Origin: Megaustenia siamemsis
Lineage: Eukaryota; Mollusca; Gastropoda; Stylommatophora; Ariophantidae
Direction: 5' to 3'
Length of the DNA: 64,000 nucleotides
NCBI GenBank assembly: GCA_032433765.1
Contig: JAVIAB010000073.1
Location: forward strand, 67,016,205 to 67,080,204
A model generated the notes under the pieces. It saw only the letters and a list, made by a program, of their open reading frames with translations. It did no database searches and was not told the origin of the DNA. Positions 35,396-48,200 of this stretch are shown here, in pieces. A program made the position numbers and the translations under genes. The first letter of the stretch is position 1; each line of letters opens with the position of its first letter.

Positions 35396-35679
35396 GTACA
35401 TATGATTTCAAAGTCCTTGTGTCTTATATATTTGTATGTAAATAAGGAGTAGAGGAATCTTTGAGAATTGTGGTTGTGTATGCCTGTTTACAAAGCTTCT
35501 TTTATTCTCCTTTTATATGAAAAAAAAATTTAATACAACACATTAGAGGGAATCCAGTAACAATCTGAACACTCTGCAGGGGACTTCTGAGGAAAGGTGA
35601 AAGAGAGGCAAATCAAGGAAAACATAGTATTGATGGTGGAGACAAAAAAGTATAGTCTGGACCAGACATTGGGCTCCTT

Positions 35680-35915
35680 ATATAGTAGAGGTGAGAGCTG
35701 GTGGTCGAATCAATGACTTGTTGGGCTCCAAACCAGGAGACCACTAGTTCAAATTCCAGTAGGATCAAAAGTTATTTCTATCAGGGGTGAAATTAAAACT
35801 CAGACTTGAACACCTTGTGGCGACTGCACTGGACAAGTGGCCTTTATTTTTTGGTCCTATAAGTCCACCTTGGTGGACCCCTGTAATGGGAAAATGCCAT
35901 AAAGATAGTTTATTG
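35680..35915 (+). mobile_element. tRNA-derived SINE (S4)
   Basis: Head GAGCTGGTGGTCGAATCAAT and a B-box-like AGTTCAAATTCCAGT, then a body with GGACAAGTGGCC and CCACCTTGGTGGACCCCTGT. A single copy in the window; boundaries uncertain. Confidence 0.6.
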
Positions 35916-36100
35916 TAGTGGAACTGTGCTGTTGCCCTACAAATCTTATCAAGGTCTAGGCCATCCACCAACTGCTTTTCCAGTTTGTGACTGACAAATG
36001 AATAGGAAAAATGCATGTGATCCATTTCAATTAATTTCATCATATCTGTTATGTAGTTTAATTCTTTTCTGTTTTCTTGTATCATATTTTTTATTTAGTC

Positions 36101-36250
36101 ATGGATGAGAAGGGTCTTGCTTCAACCCATTTGCAGCCCTTTTCTCAAGTCTAGAAACAGCAAAAGCATTCAGTGAAGAAACATCAACCAAGTTTCAAGA
36201 AGTTGATCAAACAGGCAAAGAAAATGAGGATGATTATTTAACAGAATTAG
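36101..36250 (+). CDS. UBE4A: UBE4A first coding exon (probable start codon)
   Basis: From 36124 the frame reads NPFAALFSSLETAKAF, matching the conserved N-terminal NPFAALF block of UBE4A. It ends in phase 1 at 36250 before the donor GTAATA. An acceptor-like tract ends in TTTAG at 36098, and an ATG lies at 36101 in a good position for the start, but it is one base out of frame with NPFAALF. One extra G in the GGG run at 36112-36114 would join them. I infer a consensus error or a real frameshift there. Alternatively the exon begins downstream at one of the AGs at 36106-36111 and the ATG is not used. Confidence 0.75.
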
Positions 36251-39200
36251 GTAATATGTTTGATCATAGTGAAGTTGTCTGATCATAGTGAAGTTATCTG
36301 ATCATAGTGAAGTTGTCTGATCATAGTGAAGTTATCTTATATATATGTTGTAACTAACAAACTATGGAAATTAATGTTAGAACATGTGTCCTAAAGTGCT
36401 TCATAGAAGCAGTTCTACTATATGGAAGCAAGTCATGGACGATAAATAAGACAACACATAGAACATTAGAGGCAACAGAGATGTGGTTTATGAGAAAAAT
36501 GCTGCGAGTTCCATGGATAACAAAAATTACAAATTAAGAATGTTTAAAATGAGCTGGAGAAACCAGAAATTTCAAAAACATCAAAAAGAGACAATCTAAT
36601 TTATTGGACATGTCATGTGAAAATAAGGAATTGAGAATACTTTAACAACAGGCAGAAAGAATGGAAAGGAGAGCAGAGGAGAACCAAGAGAAAAAATATA
36701 GAACAGCTTATCCAAGTGGCATAATATAATATCACCAACTGAAATTATGACATGCATGAAGGACCCAGTGATGTGGAGAAAGATGATCGCCTACAGGAAC
36801 TGGCATAGCACCTGATGATGATGATGATGATTACAACATATTTTTAAAGTAATAACAAATGTTATTGTTTATTTTGGCAAATAGTAGTACAATCACTTCT
36901 GAGAGAGGTCAAAGCAAAAAGAGAGCTAATTTCCAATGTTAGGAAGAGACAATCATCATTTTTGGCCATGTAATGAGAAGAGAACAACTGGAATATATTG
37001 TAACAACTGGAGAGATAGAGGGAAGCAAAGAGAAAAAATAACAGACAGCTTAAGAGAATGGCTTGGCAGATGGTCAACAACAGAAATGATAAATAGCTGC
37101 CGAGGTCGAAAGTTGTGGAGAGACATGATCACCTACGCCACTAGGCCCGGTATTACCATCTCTTTCTCTGTCTACATTTCCTTTTTAATCCTTTCACAGT
37201 TCTCAGCAGAATGGTCTTTGGCAGAGTGGCCAGATGATCGAGATACATGGCAAGACCATTTAATTTTGCATTTCTGTTCCTGCTTATTATGAAATAGTTT
37301 TAGTTCGATTAACAACTAATATGAAAAATGAGATTTAGTGAATGAAATCAGACTTTCGGAAAATATAAAATGTTATGTACATTTTTTATTGTTTTTTAAT
37401 GAACATTTGATCTTGTCAGCAGATGTTTCAGATAATGTCAGTGATAAGTTTCTGGTGTTTGATGAGGATAAAGAGATCAATCTGATCGCAGAGAGAATCT
37501 TCAGAATCACTTTAAGACAAGGTCTGTAGAATACATTGGGCATGTTTATTTTAATTTGAAAGTTATGAAAAATATGTGATGCATAGAGAAATAATTTACT
37601 GAAGGTACCTTAAGATGTTCAGCATTGTAGCATTGTCGGTCTGTTATTTTATGTAATTATAAAACTTGAAGAGATTAACATTTAAAATAACTCCTATGGG
37701 TTTTAAAAAATCATGTACCAAGGGTAATGCCAACAGAAATGCATGATACTTCAGTTTTAGCAAGTATACTCACTACAATTAAAAAAAAAAACATCTATAT
37801 TTTATGGGCAAGACACAGCCAGTCCTCAACTCACACAATTGTATTGTTCTGAAATTGATTTAATCCAAATCTGACATATTTTAGAGGTTCTTTACACAGT
37901 GGCACACTCACTAATAGAGCAGGTTATACTACAGAGTAAATAGTTTTGTAATATCTAACATTGTGTTGTGCAGTATTCTTTTAAAATAAAAATAATAATA
38001 TTATGACAAATTATTATAATCAAAGAATGAACAAACTTCAACCCTCAACTTTGCAGTCCTAAAGAATGACTGAAGATAGAGAGAAATGAAGAAGGTTGAT
38101 AAAGTCTGAAGTCAGTAGTGCCCTAATGACCGCTGGAGTTATGTGAAGAGAAGAACAATTCTGGTGCTGAGTTTATTATATATCAGGTCTACGTTCATTA
38201 ACAACATCGTTTTTACGATAGCGGCTTGTTAAACCTCTGATCAACGGTTTTATACCAAGCCGAGAAAAAATAATTCCTCCATTTTGGAAACAACCGGAAA
38301 CGGAGTCCAAAAGATGTACAAGAGTACAAAAGATGCTGACAAACACCTATACATCCAGTGGAACACCAATTCTAGACAAATCTGGATTAATGCTAACAAC
38401 AAGCGCAGACATAAAAGCCCGTTGGGCGGAACACTTCAAAGAAATTCTTAACCGTCCACTACCTCACAGTTTAATAGATTTTGAAGCTGAAACACCAGCA
38501 GCAGAATTAGATGTAAATTAGATGACTTCACCTTGAGTGAAATAGAAACCACCTAAAGCTAATGACAATAACAAGGCTGCTGGAGAGGATAAGTTAACAG
38601 CTGAGATCCTCAAGGCAATTGATAGCCATAATTTAATACATCTCCAAAAATGTTCAACATCATTTGGAAAACAGAGAAACGCCTCATAAATGGAAAAAAG
38701 GAATCATTGTTAAGATCCCAAAAAAGGGCAATCTTAGAGATTGTAACAATTGGAGAGGCGTGACACTTTTGTCAGTTGCCTCAAAATTATTCTGTAAAAT
38801 CATCCTAAATAGAATAAAGGATTCAATAGATACAGTAATGCGTGAAGACAGGCTGGGTTTAGAAAAGGGAGAAGCTGTCTTGACCACATTTTCACTCTAC
38901 GACTTATATTGGAGGAACACATTGAAAAGCAAAAACCTTTTGTACTTAACTTCATCGACTTCAAAAAAGCATTTGATAGTATTCATAGAGATTCTTTGTG
39001 GAAAATTCTGAAGCAATATGGCTTACCATCAAAATCATAAATATTATCAAGACATGTATGATGGTTACACATGTGCAGTTCGAACAGGAAGGACTGAGCG
39101 AATGTTTCCCAATAGAACTGGGTTAAACAAGGATGTATTTTATCGCCCTTGTTATTTGGAATTGTTATGGACTTCATAATGAAGAAATGCTGCACTGGTA

Positions 39201-42200
39201 ATAAAGGCATCGAATGGATACAAGGAGACCATTTGGAGGACCTGGACTTTGCTGATGACATAGTTCTCATCAGCAATCAGATAAAAACGATGCAGGAAAA
39301 CACAAATGAACTATCATCAATAGCCAGCAAAATTGGGCTTGAGGTCAATCATGAAAAGACTAAAGTCATGAAAAGTTTAATTCCAACAAGTGACAAAATA
39401 TACATGGAAAACAAACCAGTAGAAGAGATCGATCACTTCATCTATCTTGGAAGTCACATTGATCGAGAAGGGGATACGAGCAAAGAAATTAGAATCAGAC
39501 TGGCTAAAGCAGCAATGTCTTTCAGAAGCCTTGAAAAGTTGTGGAAATCAAAACTCATTAGCACAAACACAAAACTTAGGCTATTCAAATCAAATGTACT
39601 ATCAACCCTTACGTATGCGTGTGAAAGCTGGAAAACAACAAGAGATATAGAAACAAAGTTGAACGCATTCGAAAATAAATGTCTAAGGAAAATACTTGGT
39701 ATAGAATGGAACGAATTCAAAACAAACGAGGAAATTAGAGAAATCGCCATCAACCACTAATATCTTCAGTAATAAAGAAAAGACGATGGTCATACGTTGG
39801 ACATGTGATGAGAAGAGATAATAATCGAATAGCAAAGCAAGCCCTCATATGGGAAACAACAGGTAAAAGAAAAAGAGGAAGACCCAGGGAGACACTGAGA
39901 AGAACATTGATGAGAGAGGCAAGAGCAGCAGGAATCGGCTCCCTCAATGAGATAGAACTGCTTGCACAGAACAGAGACAGATGGCGAGATTTGATAAAAT
40001 ATCTTTAAAAGAAAACTGCTAGAACAAAATTCATATAGGAGAAGGTGTATCTTGGTCTACGCCCTATGGGCCGGTTACGGCTCGAAAGGTCAATAGATAG
40101 ATAGATAGATATGGCCCTTTTCGTCTTGTCAGACGGTCTAGTGGAGGCTATTGCGTATTTTTTTGAGGTATTGTTTTTTGCCGAACAGCTTCTCTCGTGG
40201 CTAATTCTACCAATGTTTGACAAACACACACGGTCACATAATGAACAGGTCAGGCTCGCTGGTCCACAGGGTTTACCATCCTTTTTCATGAGTCTCTTCT
40301 CTTCTAAGTCCTGTCTTAGAACAGTCTCAAATGTTGTTATACCGTTCCTTATACGTGCTCTCCATGATGTGCGATCACTTGCCAGATGTTGCCAGTCGTT
40401 TTCACAGATGAAGAAGTCTTTCAGAGATGATTTGCAGATATCTCTATATCGTAGTTTAGGTCTGCCGATTTGTCGTTTTCCGTGTTTTAGCTCGCCATAT
40501 AGTATTTGCCTAGGAATGCGTTTTTCTTCCATCCGTTGGACATGCCCCAGCCATCTTAGCCTTCGACTTCTGAGCATCGACATGATTGTTAGGGTCTTAG
40601 CACGTTGCAGGACAGTTAAGTTGGTTATTTTGTCCTGCCATTTGATGTGCATTATTTTGCGGAGACATCGCATGTGGAAGACATTTAGTCTTTTTTCCTG
40701 GTTTGAGTATGTTGTCCAGGTTTCGGATCCATATAGTAGTGTGCTAAGCACACAAGTTTGATATATTAAGAGTTTAGTCTTTTGAGTTAGTTTCGTGTTG
40801 TTCCATGCCCTTTTTGTGAGTTTGCCGAAGGTCGTAGCTGCCTTACCAATTCGACAGTTTATTTCTTCATCAAGAGAGATGGTTTGCGTAACTGTGGATC
40901 CAAGATATGTAAATTTCTGTACTGATTCTAGTGGGCAGTCTTTTAGAGTAATAGATATAGGTTTGAAGTCACCTTGATTTAGTATTACTGTCTTCTGAAC
41001 ATTAATTGACAGTGAAAAAAGGTCGCATGCTTTATCCAGGTTGTTGATCAGCGACTGTAGGGTGGCCTCACTATGAGCGACTAGGGCTGCATCGTCAGCA
41101 AATAAAAATTCTTTAAGTAGGGCAACATTTGTTTTGGTTTTTGCTCTTAGTCGTGCTAGGTTGAACAGTGAGCCATCTGGTCTAGTGCGAATGTAAATAT
41201 CTCCTGAGCTGTTTTCGAAGGTGTAATTTAGGAGGGCAGCAAAAAATATACCAAAAAGGTGGGGGCGAGGACACATCCCTGTTTCACTCCTTTGTTGACT
41301 TTGAAATTCTCTGATGGACTCCCATCAAAATGGACTTTGCCATTCATGTCTTCATGGAAGGAAATTATCAGCCTAAGTAGTTTAGGAGGGCAGCCTATGC
41401 CTTCTAACACCTTGTAGAGACCATCTCTGTTTACTGTGTCGAATGCCTTTGTGAGATCCACAAGGCAATATAGAGCGGCATATGTTGTTCCCGACATTTT
41501 TCCTGCAGTTGTCTAAGAGTGAAGATCATATCTATGGTTGATCTCCCGGTCTGAAACCGCATTGGGACTCGGGAAGCACCCGTTCTGCAAGTCTATGCAG
41601 GCGATTAAGTACGACTCTAGCAAAAGCTTTGCCTGTTGTGCTAAGGAGAGAAATGCCTCTGTAATTATTGCAGTCGCCCCTGTCTCCTTTATTCTTGTAC
41701 AGCGTTATAATCTTGGCATTTCTCATATCATGAGGTATTTCTCCGTTTCTCCAGCATTTAATTAGCAGTTTGTATAGGTGTGGAAGTAGTACGCTTAGGT
41801 TGTCCTTTAGTACATCTGTGGGAATGTTGTCATTTCCTGCAGCTTTTCCTCTTGAGAGGGCATTTATAGCGTCAGCAAGTTCGTTCATAGTAGGCTCAAC
41901 ATCCAGTTCAAACATTGTAGGATATTTGGGTATTGATTGTGCTAGAGCTGTTTTTGCTGGTCTGTCGTCACTGTATAGATTAGAGTAGTGTTCAACCCAT
42001 CTTTGCATTTGTTGTCCCTTGTCAGTAATAGGTTCTCCAAACTTGGATTTTAGGGGGGCTAATTTTGTTATTTTTGGTCCAAGGGCCTTTTTTATATTGT
42101 CATGCATGGTTTTTGAGTCGCCCCTGTCTGAGGCTTTCTGTATTTCAGAGCATAGATTGTTCCAGTATTCGTTTGCGCATCTTCTTGCTTCGCGTTGTAG

Positions 42201-45200
42201 GGTGGCTTGCGCATGTTTGAGCTGATCCTTGGTGATTTGATTGGGATTATTATTGAAGTTCAGTAGAGCCTTTTTCTTATTAGCTATTAGTGGGTCTAGT
42301 CTTGCTGCATTTTCTTTGACCCAGTCGTCAAAAGTTTTAGTAAGTCCAGGGCACATGGTCCTTACGTTCCATGTGCCAAGTTTAAACATTGGTGCTTTCT
42401 TCCTCATTTCACTTTGCCTACTCTGCCTGGGCACAGGATATGGAGATAGTGCTTTACCCAGTCGCACTATCCCCCTCTCGACTTCGTTTCAAGGATTTCC
42501 GAAGGAGGGACAAAGTCCATACGTTCGGAATTGAAAGAAGGTGCAGGGGATGCCAGAAAGACGATTAACGCCGTCCACTGCCTTAGGGTCCCTCCCGGAT
42601 TTTTACTCTGGGTGTACTCCCATAACCTTCGATTCTAACTAGAAACTAATCCACAAGGTAGTGGAGGGTTTTGTTGAGTTTATTGTATTACTTAAATTAA
42701 TACAAATAATGTGAAACACAAATTGTAAGTCTACCATATTGTGCCATTGTACAAATTCAGCAAGCAGGAGATTTCTTTACAACGATTAGGTGGGTAATGA
42801 GGAAGGTGAGGGTGAAGATGAGAGTGGCTGAACATTGTTGCTGTTGAAATCCTTGTCATGTTGGAGTAGACAGTTACAATAGTTGTAGAGGTGGTAGTAG
42901 TAACACAACTAACAAATGATACTTGCCAAAATAATGGATTGTAGTTTGTTGTTCTTTTCAGAAACTAGTCAAAAGATGCTTTTATTTTCCTGTTTTCGTG
43001 CAATCTGCACTACTTTGTGACACCATAGCTTTTTTATTCCTCTTGCAAGGGTTTACATAAGTCAGATACCTTAAAATGTTTGGTTAGTGCAGAAAAGATA
43101 TCCTTAAAATGTAAAGTTCTATGAAAGAATAATTATGATTATTAAACAATGAGTCCAAAATAGGAACTACCAGTCAATGCCACTGTACCCTGGATAACAT
43201 GACAACAAAACATGTTCTACAGGATTGCCCCCAGTACACAGGCTTGAGGAGGACAATGTGGCCCACACCCACCTCCCTGGAAGAGAAACCCTATGAGTCA
43301 ACCAAATCACTGAAACAGACAGCTACCTTCATAAGAGAGTCTGGAGTCTTAGTCTGATTGAGCCATGATCGCAGAAGAAGAAACTATGAGTCAATATTTG
43401 GCTTTCTTTTCAGTTTGAATGAGTAAATAAAGAAAAACAGTAGAAAGAAAGAACTCAACTGTTATTTCTTTGCAAAAATAACATTACAGCCTTATATTGT
43501 TTTATCCCTTTCTAGAAATTACATTGATGTATCTAAAAATGTTAATATGTGTAACTAATTGTATATAAAGTAGTGAAACTTGTTTTTTTTCTTCAGTATG
43601 TATTTTTTTATACTTTAGAGTATTATAAGTTTGTGTGTGCATGCAAATAAATACATATATATATCAATTTTTTCATTTGACTTTAGCACATACAAGCAGA
43701 CGTAGTGGGAAAATCAACTATTTCCCAGATGTAGCAGAAGTCTACAGTGATGTTCCAGGAATAAATGGCTCCAACCTGAAGCATGTAAGTCTTTGAATGC
43801 TGTTTCACTTAGAACAAAAAAATATATTTTCAGGCTAGTTAGGACTATTATGATCCACTTTCCAATAACATTAAATGTCAAGGACATTATATATCTTTGG
43901 TTATAATGTTTTGTGAGATTTTTCAACTCCCAGTTAAAAAAAATTTAATGTAAATATATACTTAGGGAGCTGCGTTATAGTGGAAACTGGGTTGGTGAGG
44001 GTAAGGAGTTGAGTTCAATTCTGATCAATGGCTTTTAGATCACCCAGCCTTAAATTGGCACCTAAATTTTTCTGGGAAAGAAAGATTGTGCTGGCATAAA
44101 AATGAACATATTCTATCAATGTTGAAAGAAGATAAGGTACAATTTTTAAGGGATTGAAAAAGAGATAATGGTAAATGGAAAGATGGCCAAAGCTGTCTCA
44201 AGTTTCAAATGTTGGGATCACTTGTCTCTAGCACTGGTTCCAAGCAAAGAAACATCAGTTACAATTGCAGAAACTGCTGTAGAAGTATCCACTAAAGCCA
44301 CTATGGAAAGATAAAACATTCTTAGTTCCAACATCAGACTGATGTGGTCTCTGGCTGACATTTATCATTGCTTGTGAAACATGGACATTGATCTAAGAAA
44401 AGTAATATGCTGTGGAGATAAGATGCAATAGACAAATTCAGTGGCAAGCACTTGGACATCACAATTGCACTTACTATTCTGAAAAAATGCAAACTGATGT
44501 GGTAGGTAAAAATAACAATACTCAGAGCTGATTTTAATGCAGTTTTTCAGGGAACTATGAGAAGAAAAAAGAAGAAATTTGAAACACAACATCAGTGAAT
44601 GAATTGGTTTTGCTGTCTTTAAGGCAGATCAGTTACTGATTACATACATTTGTATCTCCAACAACTAGTAATAGTTAAGGGACAACTGAGAGAATGTTAC
44701 ATTTTTTTTTCTTCTTTGTTTTCTTATTAGCACTTTGAATTACATTGTGTTTTGCACCTTGCAGTCCAATACATTTGTATTTAGCACACACTTACATTAT
44801 TTATGGACTGTTTTCCTTGACCTTCCTACAAGGGAGCAGTTGTCAGAGTCTCTGAGGAGATAGTGAAAATAATGTTACAGTTAAAGAGTTGCTTTTGCCG
44901 TCAACACGAGATAGTGAAAATAATGTTACAGTTAAAGAGTTGCTTATGCCGTCAACACGAGATAGTGAAAATAATGTTACAGTTAAAGAGTTGCTTATGC
45001 CGTCAACACGAGATAGTGAAAATAATGTTACAGTTCAAGATTTGCCATCAACACATGACAGTTTTTCTTACACAGGATTATTGGATTTCTTCTCTGATGT
45101 AAATCAAAGCAATATAATCCTTTTACAGTGGTAGTTTTATTTAGTTTGATAAAGCATAATGTTGTGCCATATGCAGACATGGGAGCTGCGATAGCTCAGT

Positions 45201-48200
45201 GGTTAGTGAACTGGACTACAAAGGACGAGGTAGGGTTCGATCCCAACCAATGGCTTCAAGTTCACCCAGCCTTTAATGGGTACCGGATTTTTTTCTGGGA
45301 AAGTAAAGCGGCACGGGCGTAATACCGACCACATTACCCCAAAAATCATGTGCCGAAGGTCTGTAAAATATATGGTGACTAACACCATATTTCCTATATG
45401 CCACTTGGCGTGACAGCGGTACTTTACTTTTTTTTTAATATGCACACATGTACAAACACTGATCTACCTATCATTCTTCTTCTTCTATCCTTCCTCCATT
45501 GCCGTTGGCGTCAAGGGAGATACAATCTGCAATTCTTTGCTCTTCTGATGGCCTCTTCTGGTGTTATCCCTCCTAGTGACTCTAGTATTCCCTTTATCCA
45601 TCTCTTTCTCGGTCTTTCTCTTAATCTGACGTTTTCGTAGCCATTGTTTATGGCTCTTTGAGTCATTGTTAGTTCTTTTTTCTTGTTATGTGGCCGAACC
45701 ATTTTATCTGTTGTTTCTTTTACACTCTTAAAAAAACAAAATTCTATATGTCTATCCTGCTCAATGATATTTGAGATCACATTATATCATTCTCTGGAAT
45801 TGGAAACTTGACACATAATCCATATAGAATAGAAATATTGATGTTCCACTGAATCAAAACATACACCGGCACAGTCACTCCGCCATCTTTACTTCCTTCA
45901 ATAGTGTTGATATTTGGCCTATAACTTGGCATGCTTTGTTACACCTTATATCTATCTCTGTCTCTTGGTTATTGTTTTGTGTTAACGTGCTACCCAGATA
46001 TTAAAAATTTGTCTGCATGATCGCAATTGTTTCTCCATTATTTTGGCTCTGAGCACTGTTGTGTGTATGTTACATTGTCCTTTACCTATCATTGATGTAA
46101 TCAATCCATTTTAGTCTTTGCCAGCTTCTGCCATTTTACCAGGAATTATTTCTTCTATAAAGACTTTCATCATGTTAACATATCTTTATATCTGTCAACA
46201 TTGTTGAAATTGAGTATACCTGTTTTTTTCTTCATTTGCAGCTGCTTATAATCTTCATTATTTGTCTTATTTTTGTCCGCCCAGTTCTAATTTCTATATT
46301 AAATCCACATTTCTAATACTTTGGTTTTCTATTCTGTTATCTTAATTATTGTCCATATTTCCATTCCAATCAAAAGTGTTGAGTAAAACTACTATTCTCT
46401 TTATCAGTATTGATGATGTTTATACAATTGTAGAACATGTGTTATACATAGCAGTTTTTAAAAATGTCAAGCATGTGTTAGAATGGGGAGCTGCAATAGC
46501 TCAGTGGTTAGTGAACTGGACTACTAAGAACAAGAGGTCGAGTTCGATCGTGATCGATGGCTTGCAGGTTCACCCAGCCTTTAATGGGTACCAGATTTTT
46601 TCTGGCATGGGCACGGGCGTAATACTGACCACATTGCCCCCAAAAATCATGTGCCAAAGGTTGGTAAAAATTATGGTCACTAACACCATATTCCTTATAT
46701 GCCACTTGACGTGATGGGACTCCTTATTTACTTTATGTGCTAGAGTGGGTCCTAATTTCTATTATAAAAAATGATTTATGTAGAGTGATGCCGTTGATTT
46801 ATTACTTTATTAACTAAATTCTTGGTATGCCTCCTGATACATAAAGCCATCATTAGTGATCTCTACTGTGCCTGTTATGAGCCAAACTTTCAAGCCCACG
46901 ATTGCATTGATTACCAATAGGAAATGATTTCAGATTGTCTTTGATGTGCTGATGCTTGATCGCCATGCAGATGACTTCCAGGTAAATCATCAGCTGGAGG
47001 ATGGAAGAGAACCAATACTTGACAATCTTGAAGTTGAAAATACAGAAGCATTGTCGTATCTATTTTGTGCTTACAGACGAAGCCAACTGGAAATGGACAA
47101 GGTTTGAGATTTGCACTGTTGCTTTATACATTTTTCTTTGTTGGGGTTAATTATTAGGGAGATTTAGTTCATTGAGGTGTTAATTGTATTAGGGAGATTT
47201 AGTTCACTGAGGTGTTAATTGTATTAGGGAGATTTAGTTCATTGAGGTGTTAATTGTATTAGGGAGATTTAGTTCATTGAGGTGTTAATTGTATTAGGGA
47301 GATTTAGTTCACAGAGGTGTTAATTGTATTAGGGAGATTTAGTTCATTGAGGTGTTAATTGTATTAGGGAGATTTAGTTCATTGAGGTGTTAATTGTATT
47401 AGGGAGATTTAGTTCATTGAGGTGTTAATTGTATTAGGGAGATTTAGTTCATTGAGGTGTTAATTGTATTAGGGAGATTTAGTTCATTGAGGTGTTAATT
47501 GTATTAGGGAGATTTAGTTCATTGAGGTGTTAATTGTATTAGGGAGATTTAGTTCATTGAAGTGTTAATTGTATTAGGGAGATTTAGTTCATTGAGGTGT
47601 TAATTGTATTAGGGAGATTAAGTCCATTGAGGTGTTAATTGTATTAGGGGGATTTAGTTCATTGAGGAGTTAATTGTATAGAGATTTTATTGGATAACTG
47701 CTTTAGCTAAATTCTGGTATGAGTGTTATCAATGATTTCACCTGATATGCAGTGTCATAGACTTGTACAAGTATTTAATTCTCACAGTACTTAGTTACAA
47801 CATTGATTGAATGTGAGTAGGTTCAGTGCTCTTATAGCTGTTATTAACTTCAATTGTAATAATGTTTTAATTGAGCCTTGCGTCTTGAAAGGGAGAGTTG
47901 TCGAGAGAGCGTATAATATCCTTTGATCTAATATCACTTGTAATAATACTCTTGATCTTGTCTTTGACAATCAATTGACACTCACTGTCGTGACCGATGA
48001 AATGAACGATCGACTGACCGCTCGTCAACCTTGAGACTGAGATCATTCCTCTTCACCACGAGCCCAAGTACCAGAGGTGCTTTCGCACGATGAGCGAGGG
48101 CTCATGATGCTGCTTATGGCCGGATTGCTGAATGCCGAGTTGCCCGCCACTCTTCATGATCTGCCCCTTGCTCTAACTTCCCATGCCAGTCTTTTGGACC

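Noticed and set aside
40111..42534. Plus-strand frames up to 216 codons
   Set aside because: Antisense shadows of the L-D LINE.
45181..45260. Functional tRNA gene
   Set aside because: tRNA-like head of a multi-copy SINE with body, tail and TSD.
47147..47680. Interstitial telomere
   Set aside because: TTAGGG occurs once per 35-bp unit, not in tandem.
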